Assembly: GCA_035452965.1 (NCBI GenBank) | Contig: DAOTCE010000002.1 | Location: 59,798-123,797 of the forward strand | Direction: 5' to 3' | Origin: Candidatus Paceibacterota bacterium | GTDB taxonomy: Bacteria; Verrucomicrobiota; Verrucomicrobiia; Limisphaerales; UBA8199 | Length of the DNA: 64,000 nucleotides | Shown here: positions 55,543-64,000 of the stretch, in pieces | Layout: the number at the start of each line of letters is the position of its first letter | How positions within the stretch are numbered: the first letter of the stretch is position 1 | Position numbers and translations under genes: made by a program | Notes under the pieces: generated by a model | What the model was told of the DNA's origin: nothing | Databases searched by the model: none | Seen by the model: the letters and a program-made list of their open reading frames with translations, nothing else

Positions 55543-56089
55543 GTTGGTGTTCCTTGGCTTAGGTTAACTGGGCTGAATAAGTTGCATCCGTTGCCTGCGC
55601 ACGCACTCGCGACTCATTGGAGCCGAGGGCGGTTCCGGGTGACTTTCCGGGATGCGATCGAGTGTGGCAAGCAGCAAAAGCAGGCGATTGCCGGCCCGCA
55701 AGGTTGCAGCAAGCCATCTCGGCGGGGATAGTGGAAGCCGCTTCTGGCTTGTCTCTTCGCAGTGGCAGTCGAGTGCGCTCACGGGGGATGTCCTCTCCGG
55801 ACGCGGTTGCAAGGGTGCGGCTGAGGCTGCCCGATGCCTGGTCAGGGTTTGACACTGGCACGGATTATGCGCTCACCCAATTGGGTGCAGGCCGGTTTCC
55901 CTGCATCCGGCGGGCCGGCGCACGCAAGAGACGTCGTCCTGCATTTCATAGTGGGTTGGGTTGGAGGCGGCCTGGGACGCCATAGCCCGGGCCGCCTTTA
56001 TTGCCACGCTGGAGAGTTCCCCTTTGCCCCCCGAGCCGGCGCTGTGGTCATCTTGACATGCGGGGGCGCTGTGAGAGACTGCCCGGTCT
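55543..56089. other. Divergent intergenic region upstream of glyS
   Basis: 547 bp with no supported gene. It carries a terminator-like hairpin at 55966-55999, 91 bp before glyS. I looked for the T-box consensus (GGGTGGnACC) and did not find it. Confidence 0.5.
55966..56002 (+). terminator. Terminator-like hairpin in the glyS leader (possible attenuator)
   Basis: Stem ggcggcctggg (55966-55976) with cccgggccgcc (55986-55996), one G-T pair, loop acgccatag, followed by tttattg. Position is ahead of glyS on the same strand. It could be a leader attenuator or the end of an unseen transcript. Confidence 0.4.
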
Positions 56090-57718
56090 ATGGCTGAATC
56101 AACATCTGGCGGTTTGATGGAGAAGATCGTGTCGCTGTGCAAACGGCGGGGACTGATATTCCAATCATCGGAGATCTACGGGGGCTTGAACGGATTCTGG
56201 GATTACGGTCCATTGGGGGCCGAACTGAAGCGCAATATCAAAGAGTGCTGGTGGCGCTCGATGACCCAGTTGCGCGACGATGTGGTGGGGCTGGACGCCT
56301 CGATCATCATGCACCCGCGCATTTGGGAGGCCAGCGGCCACACCAGCACGTTCAGCGACCTGATGGTGGACTGCCTGTTGACGAAGAAGCGGTTTCGGGC
56401 CGACCAGGTCGAGCCGCTGAGCGGGACGGCCTACTTTTACACCGGTGCGAGCGAGGGCGGCTCCGGCAAAGAGTCCAAAGACGCATTCTCCGTGCTCATT
56501 GCGACGGCCAAACACGCCGAGTACGCGCGCAAGGTGGCGCGGCAATTCTACCAGCAGCGCGGGATTGAAAACCCCACGCTTCAGGGCGAGCGGACTGAGG
56601 AGGTCGAGAACACCACCCGCTACAATCCCGAGAACGGCAGCCTGCTGACCGAGCCGCGCCCGTTCAACCTGATGCTCAAGACCTATGTCGGGCCGGTGGA
56701 GAGCGCGGACAACATCTCGTATCTGCGCCCCGAGACGGCGCAGGCGATCTTCGTGCAGTTCAAGAACACGCAGGAAGTGGCGCGCCAGCGGGTGCCGTTC
56801 GGCATTTGCCAGATCGGCAAGGCATTCCGGAATGAGATCAACCCGCGCAACTTCACATTTCGGTCGCGCGAGTTCGAGCAGATGGAGCTGGAGTACTTCA
56901 TCCGCCCGGACGAGGTCGTGCAGAAGCTGGCTGGCTCGGTTGCCAGCCTCTCCGGTGCTCAACCTGCAATCGGGGACCCGCAACCCAATTGGGGCTGGGA
57001 GCTCTGGCACAAATACTGGGTAGAACAGCGCCTGCAGTGGTATGAGAGCATTGGGCTAAAGCGCGATACGCTGGTCGAGTACTGGCAGAAGAAGGAGGAA
57101 TTGGCGCACTACGCCAAGGCGACGGTGGACATCCTGTACAAGTTTCCCTTTGGGACGCAGGAACTTGAGGGCATCGCGGCGCGGGGTGACTTCGATCTGA
57201 CGCAGCACCAGAAGTTCAGCGGCAAGTCCATGGAGTATTTCGACGAGGAAGCCAAGGCGAAGTATGTGCCGCATGTCATCGAGCCGTCGGCAGGGGTGGA
57301 TCGGCTGGCCCTGGCGCTGATCTGCAACGCGTATTGCGAGGACCAGGCGCCCGACGAGAAGGGCAAGCTGGAGACTCGCGTGGTGATGCGCTTCCATCCG
57401 CGCATCGCGCCGATCAAGGTGGCGGTGTTCCCGCTGCTCAAGAACAAGCCGGAGCTGGTGAAGAAGGCCAAAGAGGTGCGCGAGTTGCTGCGGCCGCACA
57501 TGTCCGTGTTTTACGACGAAGCCGGCGCGATCGGGCGGCGCTACCGGCGGCAGGACGAAGCCGGCACACCGTTCGGGGTGACGGTTGATTTTGACACGCT
57601 CGGCGAGCAGGGACCGGAGTTGAAGGACACGGTCACCTTGCGGGACCGCGACACCATGAAGCAGGAACGGGTGAAGATCAGCGAGCTGGCGCCGCTGTTG
57701 CTGGACAAGCTTCGGTAG
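56090..57718 (+). CDS. glyS: Glycine--tRNA ligase (single-chain alpha2 type)
   Basis: 542 residues, class II synthetase charging tRNA(Gly). Start MAESTSGGLMEKIVSLCKRR; motif 1 block FWDYGPLGAELKRNIKECWW, motif 2 block ICQIGKAFRNEINPRNFTFR and EFEQMELEYFIRPDEV, motif 3 region PHVIEPSAGVDRLALALIC. An anticodon-binding domain follows from about residue 430 (IAPIKVAVFPLLKNKPELV). It is the eukaryote/Thermus/Gram-positive-like homodimer form rather than the alpha2beta2 one. Confidence 0.97.
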   Translation: MAESTSGGLMEKIVSLCKRRGLIFQSSEIYGGLNGFWDYGPLGAELKRNIKECWWRSMTQLRDDVVGLDASIIMHPRIWEASGHTSTFSDLMVDCLLTKKRFRADQVEPLSGTAYFYTGASEGGSGKESKDAFSVLIATAKHAEYARKVARQFYQQRGIENPTLQGERTEEVENTTRYNPENGSLLTEPRPFNLMLKTYVGPVESADNISYLRPETAQAIFVQFKNTQEVARQRVPFGICQIGKAFRNEINPRNFTFRSREFEQMELEYFIRPDEVVQKLAGSVASLSGAQPAIGDPQPNWGWELWHKYWVEQRLQWYESIGLKRDTLVEYWQKKEELAHYAKATVDILYKFPFGTQELEGIAARGDFDLTQHQKFSGKSMEYFDEEAKAKYVPHVIEPSAGVDRLALALICNAYCEDQAPDEKGKLETRVVMRFHPRIAPIKVAVFPLLKNKPELVKKAKEVRELLRPHMSVFYDEAGAIGRRYRRQDEAGTPFGVTVDFDTLGEQGPELKDTVTLRDRDTMKQERVKISELAPLLLDKLR

Positions 57719-57769
57719 GGAGCAGCGGGGCGGAGCGGTTCCGGCACCACCACCGGTCATCGTCAATTT

Positions 57770-57791
57770 GGCCGTGACCGGACGGCCTTTT
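57770..57791 (+). terminator. Intrinsic terminator after glyS
   Basis: ggccgt, loop gaccgg, acggcc, then tttt, about 50 bp beyond the glyS stop and 18 bp before the larB start. Confidence 0.6.
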
Positions 57792-57808
57792 CGTGGCAAG
57801 GTGCGGGC

Positions 57809-58564
57809 GTGACCGCAACGGAAGCAATCAAGCTGTTGGAGAAGTTTCGCGCGGGCGGGGTGGGCCGCGACGAGGTCTTGCGGAAGTTTCAGGCGGCCCC
57901 GGTGGCGGACCTCGGCTTTGCCACGGTGGATACGCACCGCGCGCTGCGGAAGGGATTCCCGGAAGTCATCTTCGCCGAGGGCAAGACGCCGGTCCAGGTC
58001 GCGCAAATTGCCGCGAGGCTGTTTGCGCGCGAGCAGCGGGTGCTCGTCACCCGCGTCGGGCCCGAGCATGCGCGCCGCCTGTGCCGGCGGTTCAGGCTGG
58101 CGGTGCATCACGAGCTGGCACGGTGCGTGACCATTGAAAGGAAGGCCCTGCCCAGGCGGGCCGGGACGATCGCCGTGATTTGCGCCGGCACCAGCGATCT
58201 GCCGGTAGCCGAGGAAGCAGCGATTACCGCCGAGATCATGGGCAACCGCGTGGAGCGGATTGCGGATGTGGGCGTGGCCGGCGTGCATCGGCTGTTCGGG
58301 CGCCTGGAGACCATCCAGCGGGCGAACGTGGCGATTGTCGTGGCGGGCATGGAAGGGGCGCTGCCGAGCGTGGTGGCCGGGCTGGTGTCCAAGCCGGTGA
58401 TCGCCGTGCCGACGAGTGTTGGCTACGGCGCGAGCTTTGGCGGGCTGGCGCCGCTATTGGGCATGCTCAACAGTTGCGCCAGCGGGTTGACGGTGGTGAA
58501 CATTGACAATGGTTTCGGGGCCGGCTACGCGGCGAGCCAGATCAACGCGCTGGCGGCGGGCTAG
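57809..58564 (+). CDS. larB: Nickel-pincer cofactor biosynthesis protein LarB
   Basis: 251 residues from GTG 57809. LarB carboxylates nicotinic acid adenine dinucleotide in making the pyridinium-bis-thiocarboxylate nickel cofactor. LGFATVDTHRALRKGFPEVI and the C-terminal AIR-carboxylase-like domain (TIAVICAGTSDLPVAEEAA, VVAGMEGALPSVVAGL, PTSVGYGASFGGLAPLLGML) are all present. larC follows after 1 bp. larA and larE are not in the window. Confidence 0.96.
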   Translation: MTATEAIKLLEKFRAGGVGRDEVLRKFQAAPVADLGFATVDTHRALRKGFPEVIFAEGKTPVQVAQIAARLFAREQRVLVTRVGPEHARRLCRRFRLAVHHELARCVTIERKALPRRAGTIAVICAGTSDLPVAEEAAITAEIMGNRVERIADVGVAGVHRLFGRLETIQRANVAIVVAGMEGALPSVVAGLVSKPVIAVPTSVGYGASFGGLAPLLGMLNSCASGLTVVNIDNGFGAGYAASQINALAAG

Positions 58565-58565
58565 C

Positions 58566-59831
58566 ATGAAAACTCTATACCTCGACCTGTTTAGCGGCAT
58601 CAGCGGCGATATGTTCATCGGCGCGCTGATTGACCTGGGGGTCGAGGCCGGCACGTTGGAGCGGGAACTCAAGAAGCTGGGGCTGGAGGAGTATCACCTG
58701 CACGTGACACGGGGACGCAAGGGGGGGTTGGAAGGCGTTAAGTTTGACGTGCATCTCGCCAGTGATCATGTCCATACGCAACAACTACAAACTCACGGCC
58801 AGACGCATTCGCACCAGCACGCCCGGACATACTCGCAGATCCGGGAACTCGTAGATCAATGCCGTCTCTCCGAATGGGTGATAGAGAAGGTGTTGGCCGT
58901 CTTCCAGCGCATTGCCGTGGCCGAGGGGAAGATTCATGGGGCGCCGCCCGAGCAGGTGCATTTCCACGAGATTGGCGCGGTGGATTCGATTGTGGACATC
59001 ACCGGCGCCTGCATCGCGCTGGAAATCCTGGGCAAACCGCGGGTCATGGCGGGTGCGGTGATCGAGGGCGCCGGCTGGGTCGAGTGCGCGCATGGGCGCT
59101 TTCCCATTCCCGCGCCCGCGACGCTCGCGATTCTGGGGGCGCGCGGGATTCCCCTTTCGCAATGCGAAGAACCCAACGAACTGGTTACCCCTACGGGCGC
59201 GGCGCTGTTGGCGGAGTTGGTCGAGACTTTCGGTCCCATGCAGGGCCTGGTCGCGGAGAAGATCGGCTACGGCCTGGGCAGTCGCGAGAACCGCACCCGA
59301 CCCAACGTGCTGCGGGCGGTGCTCGGGGAATCGAGGCCCGGGCACCAGGAGCCTGTCGCCGGCGCCGGGGGGCATGATTGGGAAACAGACACCATTGTCG
59401 TGCTGGAGACGAATCTGGACGACATGAACGCGGAGGTGCTGGGCAACTTCGTGGAGAAGGCGCTCACCGCCGGCGCCCTGGACGTATTTCACACGGCCAT
59501 TCAAATGAAGAAGAACCGGCCGGGTGTGCTGCTGACCGTGTTGTGCGCCGAGGCGGATGCGGAGAGATTCGCGGAGATGCTGATGCGCGAGACCAGCGCC
59601 TTCGGCGTCCGCCGTTATAGCGCCGGACGACGCAAGCTGAGGCGCGAGTTTGTGACTGTGCAGACGCCGCACGGCCCGGTTTCGGTAAAGGTCGGCCGGC
59701 TTGATGGCAGGGTGCTCCAAGCCGCGCCGGAATTCGAATCGTGCAAGAAGCTGGCCGAACAGGCGCGCGTGCCGTTGAAGGAGGTTTACGAGGCAGCCCG
59801 GCGCGCCTTGGATCCTTTGCTGCTAAGATGA
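58566..59831 (+). CDS. larC: Nickel insertion protein LarC, single reading frame
   Basis: ATG 58566 (MKTLYLDLFSGISGDMFIGAL) gives 421 residues. FHEIGAVDSIVDITGACIAL, PTPTGAALLAEL-like VTPTGAALLAEL, and the C-terminal IVVLETNLDDMNAEVLGNF and TGALDVFHTAIQMKKNRPG are LarC blocks. A His-rich stretch (THSHQHARTYS) near residue 80 may hold nickel. In Lactobacillus the protein is made by a programmed frameshift; here the frame is continuous. The stop overlaps the next ATG (ATGA). Confidence 0.96.
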   Translation: MKTLYLDLFSGISGDMFIGALIDLGVEAGTLERELKKLGLEEYHLHVTRGRKGGLEGVKFDVHLASDHVHTQQLQTHGQTHSHQHARTYSQIRELVDQCRLSEWVIEKVLAVFQRIAVAEGKIHGAPPEQVHFHEIGAVDSIVDITGACIALEILGKPRVMAGAVIEGAGWVECAHGRFPIPAPATLAILGARGIPLSQCEEPNELVTPTGAALLAELVETFGPMQGLVAEKIGYGLGSRENRTRPNVLRAVLGESRPGHQEPVAGAGGHDWETDTIVVLETNLDDMNAEVLGNFVEKALTAGALDVFHTAIQMKKNRPGVLLTVLCAEADAERFAEMLMRETSAFGVRRYSAGRRKLRREFVTVQTPHGPVSVKVGRLDGRVLQAAPEFESCKKLAEQARVPLKEVYEAARRALDPLLLR

Positions 59832-60079
59832 CTGATACTGATCTACTGAAGGTTCTGTGCTGCCCGGAAACACGCCAGGAGGTGCGGGCGGCGGACACGA
59901 CGGTTATTGAGAAGCTGAACGGGCAAATTGCGGCCGGCACGCTGAAAAATCGCGCCGGCCAGCCGGTACAGGATAAGATTGACAGCGGCTTGATTCGCGC
60001 CGACGGAAAGTACCTTTACCCCATCCGACAGAACATTCCCGTGATGCTGGTGGACGAGGGAATCCCGCTGGCAGAGTAG
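59828..60079 (+). CDS. Trm112-family small protein
   Basis: ATG 59828 gives 83 residues. LLKVLCCPETRQEVRAAD at the start and LIRADGKYLYPIRQNIPVML at the end are the Trm112/YcaR pattern; the zinc-knuckle CCPET is present but the second pair of cysteines is missing. In eukaryotes Trm112 activates methyltransferases. Coupled to larC by a four-base overlap, but no role in nickel cofactor synthesis is known. Confidence 0.88.
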   Translation: MTDTDLLKVLCCPETRQEVRAADTTVIEKLNGQIAAGTLKNRAGQPVQDKIDSGLIRADGKYLYPIRQNIPVMLVDEGIPLAE

Positions 60080-60187
60080 CGCTCAGCGCGCAGTGCATTC
60101 TGTTCGTAGACCCTTCTTTTCCAGCAGGCGGAAGGCGGGAAATGGAATGAGATTCCCTTCAGAGCCTTTTCCGGGCACAGTGGACCA

Positions 60188-61324
60188 ATGCAACCTGCTG
60201 CCTTGTTTACCAAGTCGTTGTGTTTGTGTGGCCTCGCGTTGTGCTTGCCTGCCTCGGCCCAGACCATGGAGGGGCGGGTGCGCACCGCCCTGGACAAGAC
60301 GCCGCACCCGCAAAGCGCCGCCGAGTTCCAGGCTGCGCCCAGCCTTCCGTGCCTGAACCAGGGCAACACGTATATCTGCTGGAGCTATGCCACCTGTTCC
60401 TTTTTGGAATCGGAGATGGCTCGCTTGAAGCTTCCGTCTGTGCGGCTGTCGGTGATGTACCCCGTTTATTGGCAATACGTCGAGAAGGCACGGAAGTATG
60501 TGCGGACTAAAGGCAAGTCACGCTTCTCGCCCGGCGACATCTTCTGCGGTGTGATGGAGACCTGCCAGCAATACGGCGCCATGCCCGCCAGCGTTTATGA
60601 GCGATCACCCGACGGCCAGGGGTTGGACCAAACGCGTTTGTACGCCGAACTGGAGGACTGCATGCAGGAAGTCAGGCGGCATCGTCAATGGGATGAGGCG
60701 CGCGTGCTCGCCCGGGTAAAGAAGATCCTCAATCAGCACCTCGGCGAGCCGCCGAAGGCTTTCTCCTATGGCGGGAAGACCCATACCCCCAAGTCGTTCC
60801 TTGCCGAAGTCGTGCGGCTGCCGTGGCCGGACTATCTGATGGTCACCTCTTTTGAGTCCGCGCCGTTCAACACGTTTACCGAGTTGAAGGTGCCGGACAA
60901 CTGGCGGCACAACACAAACTTCTTCAATGTGCCGCTGATGGTGTTCTACGACGCGTTCCAGAGCGCGCTGCGCGGCGGCTTCACCCTCGCCGTGACGATG
61001 GACAACTCCGAGCCCAGCTACCAAACCACCGGCCGCTACTGTCTAATCCCCGAGTTTGACACTCCGGCGGGCGAGATTACGCAGGCCGCCCGCGAGCTGC
61101 GCTTCCGCAACGGCGCGACCGACGACGATCACGCCATTCACATCATTGGCGCGACCCGTATAGGCGGCGAAGACTGGTTCCTCTCCAAGGATTCAGGCAA
61201 GGTCGCGTGGCGCGGGGGGAATCAAGGCGCTGTGTTTCTGCACGGTGCCTATGTGAAGCTGAAAGTGCTCGCTTTCATCGTCCACCGCGACGGCGTCCCC
61301 CAGGCAAAAGCCCTGCTGCCATAA
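60188..61324 (+). CDS. Secreted C1-family cysteine peptidase (bleomycin-hydrolase-like)
   Basis: 378 residues with signal peptide (LCLCGLALCLPASAQ). CLNQGNTYICWSYATCSFLE gives the Q..CW catalytic pair; DDDHAIHIIGATRIGGEDWF supplies the His; FLSKDSGKVAWRG the Asn/Asp region. The layout matches the aminopeptidase C/bleomycin hydrolase branch, though the export signal is unusual for that branch. About 110 bp after trm112 and not clearly in the same operon. Confidence 0.87.
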   Translation: MQPAALFTKSLCLCGLALCLPASAQTMEGRVRTALDKTPHPQSAAEFQAAPSLPCLNQGNTYICWSYATCSFLESEMARLKLPSVRLSVMYPVYWQYVEKARKYVRTKGKSRFSPGDIFCGVMETCQQYGAMPASVYERSPDGQGLDQTRLYAELEDCMQEVRRHRQWDEARVLARVKKILNQHLGEPPKAFSYGGKTHTPKSFLAEVVRLPWPDYLMVTSFESAPFNTFTELKVPDNWRHNTNFFNVPLMVFYDAFQSALRGGFTLAVTMDNSEPSYQTTGRYCLIPEFDTPAGEITQAARELRFRNGATDDDHAIHIIGATRIGGEDWFLSKDSGKVAWRGGNQGAVFLHGAYVKLKVLAFIVHRDGVPQAKALLP

Positions 61325-61409
61325 TCAGGCCGCCGGACCCGGCAGCTTCGGCATGAGTGGGCGGAGAAGTTGACTGCCTGACGCGGGACCTGCTACTTGG
61401 GTTTGGCGC

Positions 61410-62522
61410 ATGACGACGGAAGGAAAGCAGAGGCTGGGGCTGCTGCCCTTATTGCTGATGGGGATGGCGAGTCTGCTGGCGGGTGTTTGGGGCGGGCTGG
61501 TGCGCATTCCGCTGAACCTCCCGTTGCCCGGCGGCAACGCCAACTGGCTCACGTTCCACGGGCCACTGATGGTGTGCGGATTTCTCGGCACGGTGATTGG
61601 GCTGGAGCGCGCTGTCGGTCTGAGAGGATGGTGGCCCTACATCGCGCCGCTACTGACCGGGGCGGGCTCGGCAATGGTAATGGCTGGTGCCCTGGGCCGC
61701 GTGCCAATGCTGTTGATCACGGCGGGCAGCCTCTGGTTCTGGGCGGTGAGTCTCTGGGTGGTAAGGCTGCAAAGGGCCACCTTCACCGTGGTGATGTCAG
61801 CCGGCGCGCTGGCCTGGGCTGTGGGCAACCTGCTTTGGCGGGCGGACTGGCCAATCAGCCGTGTCGTGCCGTGGTGGATTGCCTTCCTGACATTGACTAT
61901 CGTGGGCGAACGACTCGACCTGAGCCGGTTTCAGAAGCCGTCGCGGTATTCAACGCCCCTGCTTTATGGCACCCTGGGCCTGTTTGGCGGCGGAGTGATC
62001 CTGTCCTCGCTAAGCCGGGTCGCCGGGGAGCGACTGACTGGCTTGAGCCTGCTGGCCCTGGCCGCCTGGCTGGGGAGCTTCGACCTGGCGCGACGCACAA
62101 TCAGACAACCCGGCCTGCCGCGTTTCATGGCGATCTGCTTATTGGCCGGCTACGGCTGGCTCGCGGTCGCAGGTGTGCTGATGGTTGCCTTTTTCCCGCT
62201 CGAATCCGGCATGCGTTACGATGCGGTGCTGCACTCGTTCTTTCTGGGCTTCGCGTTCTCAATGATTTTCGGCCACGCCCCCGTCATCTTCCCCGCCGTC
62301 CTCGTGCTGCAGCCGTCCTTCCGGGCTGCGTTCTACTCCCACGTTTTACTGCTGCATTTGGCGGTAACGCTCCGTGTTGGAAGCGAGGTGGTGAAGTGGC
62401 CTCCGGGGCGAGAATGGGGGGGTATCGCGAGCGCATTGGCCGTGGGTTTGTTTCTCATAAACACCGTCACGAGCTTCACACTGCGGCCCGGGCCCGGAAC
62501 TAAATCTTCGCGCAAGGGCTAA
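61410..62522 (+). CDS. Multi-spanning membrane protein, NnrS-like pattern (function unknown)
   Basis: 370 residues of about ten membrane helices. WLTFHGPLMVCGFLGTVIGL and DAVLHSFFLGFAFSMIFGHA, with histidines inside helices, recall NnrS haem/copper proteins of nitric-oxide metabolism; this is a weak match by eye. No nitric oxide or nitrite reductase is nearby. ATG 61410 begins MTTEGKQRLGLLPLLLMGMA. Confidence 0.65.
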   Translation: MTTEGKQRLGLLPLLLMGMASLLAGVWGGLVRIPLNLPLPGGNANWLTFHGPLMVCGFLGTVIGLERAVGLRGWWPYIAPLLTGAGSAMVMAGALGRVPMLLITAGSLWFWAVSLWVVRLQRATFTVVMSAGALAWAVGNLLWRADWPISRVVPWWIAFLTLTIVGERLDLSRFQKPSRYSTPLLYGTLGLFGGGVILSSLSRVAGERLTGLSLLALAAWLGSFDLARRTIRQPGLPRFMAICLLAGYGWLAVAGVLMVAFFPLESGMRYDAVLHSFFLGFAFSMIFGHAPVIFPAVLVLQPSFRAAFYSHVLLLHLAVTLRVGSEVVKWPPGREWGGIASALAVGLFLINTVTSFTLRPGPGTKSSRKG

Positions 62523-62723
62523 ACGCACGATTGCGCTGAGATCGTTAGAATTATCCGGAGATTTCCTGCGGAGCGTTCCAATTGTCAGAACACCCGGCAT
62601 CACTGTGCGAGGCAGCAGGATCTTATTCTTAAAGCCACCGCCAGTCCCTCAAGCAGCTCTGCGCTCTGGCTCAGGGGTGCTTATCCGGCTGTCTCCGCAC
62701 GGCGCTCGATTGTGACAGCGGTG

Positions 62724-64000
62724 TCATTGCTGCTCGAGGATGAAGAAGCGCCCGGGCTCGGCCGGGTTGAACAGGTTGGTGTAGGTGAACACACCGGCCT
62801 GGTCGAAGAGGTTGGTCAGGACGGGGGTCCAGCCGCCCAGGGGCGTTTCAACCTCGGTGGTGTGGTAGAGAATGCCGTTCACGCCGGCGAGGCCGCCAAT
62901 GCCGGTAACGTCCAGGACGCCGTTCACGACGTCGGGCGGACAGAGCCGCAGGCCCTCGGCGGCAAAGCCCGCGCCGGTCAAGCGGTAGGTGCCGGTGTTG
63001 TTGAGGCCGCCGCCATCCACGATCAGGATGAAGCTGCCGCTGTTGGTTGTCTGGTAGTTGATCACCGGCGCCGTGGCGTTCTGGACCGACGCCAGCAGGG
63101 CGCCGGTCGGGCCCAGCAGCCGCAGCCGCGGGGTGAAGCCGCCGCCGCCGGACAATTCCTCGCAGGTCAGGCTGAGGGCGCTGGCGCGGCAGGCCTGGAA
63201 GTTCCATACATCCAGATCGCCCACCTGCACAGTGCCGGTGTACTGAATCGTATTCGTAATGGCCCCGCCCTCGTCGCCGGGCGCGACCGCGACGTGCCCG
63301 GGCGACTTTGCCAGAGTCAGAATGTAGGACCCGGCGCCGTTCTGAGTCCAACTGCCCGCCACGACCGTGAAGGTGCCGCTGTTGGTGGCCTGAAACTGCA
63401 GGTTGGCATCGCGAATGCCGGAGCTGCCGTCCACGCCCTGCGCCAGCCATATCCCCGTGGGGCCAAAGAGCCGAATCCAGGGGTTGTAAGCGTTGGTGGT
63501 TCCCACGCGCAAGGCGATGACGTTGCCGACACTGGCCGGGAAGCTCCAAACGTCCAGATCGCCAATCTCAAGGAAGCCGGCGTGCTGCAGACCGTTGGTC
63601 ATGGCACCGCCGTGGTCGCCCGGGGAGACGGTAATCGTTTCCGGCACGTGGGCCAGGGTGAGGATGTAAGCGCCGGTGCCGTTTTGAGTCGAACTGCCAA
63701 CTGCCACCGTGAAGGTGCCGCTGTTGGTGGCCTGAATGCGCAGGTCTACATCGCGCACCCCAAAGCTGCCGTCAACCGCCTGCGCAATAAACGCGCCGTT
63801 CGGTCCGAAGAGCCGAATCCACGGGTTGTAGCCGACCGAGCCCATCCGCAGCACAATGGCGTCGCCGGCGTTGGCGGAGAAGCTCCATACATCCAGGTCA
63901 CCGATGTCAACTGAGCCGGTGTGCTGGAAGGCGTTGGTCATGGCTCCGCCGTGGTCGCCCGGGGAGACGGTAATCGTTTCCGGCACGTGGGCCAGGGTGA
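62724..64000 (-). CDS. PPC-like repeat protein, C-terminal part (5' end beyond window edge)
   Basis: The frame stays open to the last base; the visible part is about 425 residues. At least three beta repeats of 113-115 residues (PETITVSPGDHGGAMTN, then GDLDVWSFSANAGDAIVLR, NPWIRLFGPNGAFIAQ, TNSGTFTVAVGSSTQN) lie before a C-terminal domain ending LFNPAEPGRFFILEQQ. The last two complete repeats are nearly identical in DNA (about 340-bp period). Likely a large secreted surface protein. Confidence 0.85.
   Translation of the reverse strand, partial: TLAHVPETITVSPGDHGGAMTNAFQHTGSVDIGDLDVWSFSANAGDAIVLRMGSVGYNPWIRLFGPNGAFIAQAVDGSFGVRDVDLRIQATNSGTFTVAVGSSTQNGTGAYILTLAHVPETITVSPGDHGGAMTNGLQHAGFLEIGDLDVWSFPASVGNVIALRVGTTNAYNPWIRLFGPTGIWLAQGVDGSSGIRDANLQFQATNSGTFTVVAGSWTQNGAGSYILTLAKSPGHVAVAPGDEGGAITNTIQYTGTVQVGDLDVWNFQACRASALSLTCEELSGGGGFTPRLRLLGPTGALLASVQNATAPVINYQTTNSGSFILIVDGGGLNNTGTYRLTGAGFAAEGLRLCPPDVVNGVLDVTGIGGLAGVNGILYHTTEVETPLGGWTPVLTNLFDQAGVFTYTNLFNPAEPGRFFILEQQ

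Noticed and set aside
56165..58288. Long minus-strand frames opposite glyS and larB
   Set aside because: Both plus-strand genes have complete family motifs; the reverse frames are shadows.
58566..59831. Programmed frameshift in larC
   Set aside because: The reading frame is continuous from the N-terminal to the C-terminal LarC blocks.

Overview
The window looks like a piece of a high-GC chromosome from the Verrucomicrobiota (Pedosphaera/Limisphaera-like lineage). That placement is inferred from gene content, not from an rRNA. The pointers are two stand-alone prepilin-type proteins with the FTLIELLVVIAIIA signature and no pilus genes around them, a DUF1553-DUF1501-PPC operon, a TMTC-like membrane protein, SBBP-type and PPC repeat proteins, and a Gly-start PurF. 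I see no rRNA, convincing tRNA, CRISPR array, phage or transposase gene. About 52 genes are supported; both window edges cut a gene.

Layout. 0-9 kb: tail of a sensor kinase, a noticeably AT-richer multi-membrane protein, an RluA-type pseudouridine synthase, a membrane-anchored SurA/PpiD-like chaperone, a small lipoprotein and a TMTC-like protein. 9-15 kb: a tightly packed efflux operon (DUF6132, DUF2892, TolC-type channel, lipoprotein adaptor, RND pump). 15-24 kb: gatA, a translationally coupled kelch plus twin Cys-rich-protein operon, a divergent pseudopilin, a transglutaminase-like protein, an SBBP propeller protein and a small zinc ribbon. 24-34 kb: a SUMF1-like protein, an unknown protein, an SSS symporter, a purF/hisF/guaA(PPase) cluster, a CNNM/CorC protein, a DUF2721 protein and a sialidase. 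34-43 kb: a YfhO-like membrane protein, a UvrB/UvrC-motif protein and the DUF1553/DUF1501/PPC operon. 43-49 kb: a GH42/GH14-like glycosidase, then a Gfo/Idh/MocA-PIG-L-NagB-like-rnhB operon. 49-57 kb: a methyltransferase, second pseudopilin, YraN, Dus, DUF1015, an RbsD-like pyranase and glyS. 57-64 kb: larB-larC-trm112, a C1-family peptidase, a membrane protein and a PPC-like repeat protein running off the right edge.

How genes may work together. The RND operon is a complete tripartite exporter. The Gfo/Idh-PIG-L-NagB-like set reads as an oxidise/deacetylate/deaminate module for amino sugars, and the sialidase, NanM-like kelch protein and SSS symporter could feed related sugars, although they are scattered. 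purF, hisF and guaA-PPase lie side by side and none carries a recognisable intact glutaminase.

Most novel non-coding signals. (1) Two long inverted repeats at 6726-6791 and 21699-21746, each between convergent genes, share a core with paired compensatory changes in both arms and a GTCACCGT box at the same offset. (2) A candidate structured RNA at about 55018-55152 has mutually exclusive hairpins, an ideal ribosome site in a loop, an eight-codon ORF and an intrinsic terminator overlapping that ORF. (3) A terminator-like hairpin lies about 90 nt ahead of glyS.
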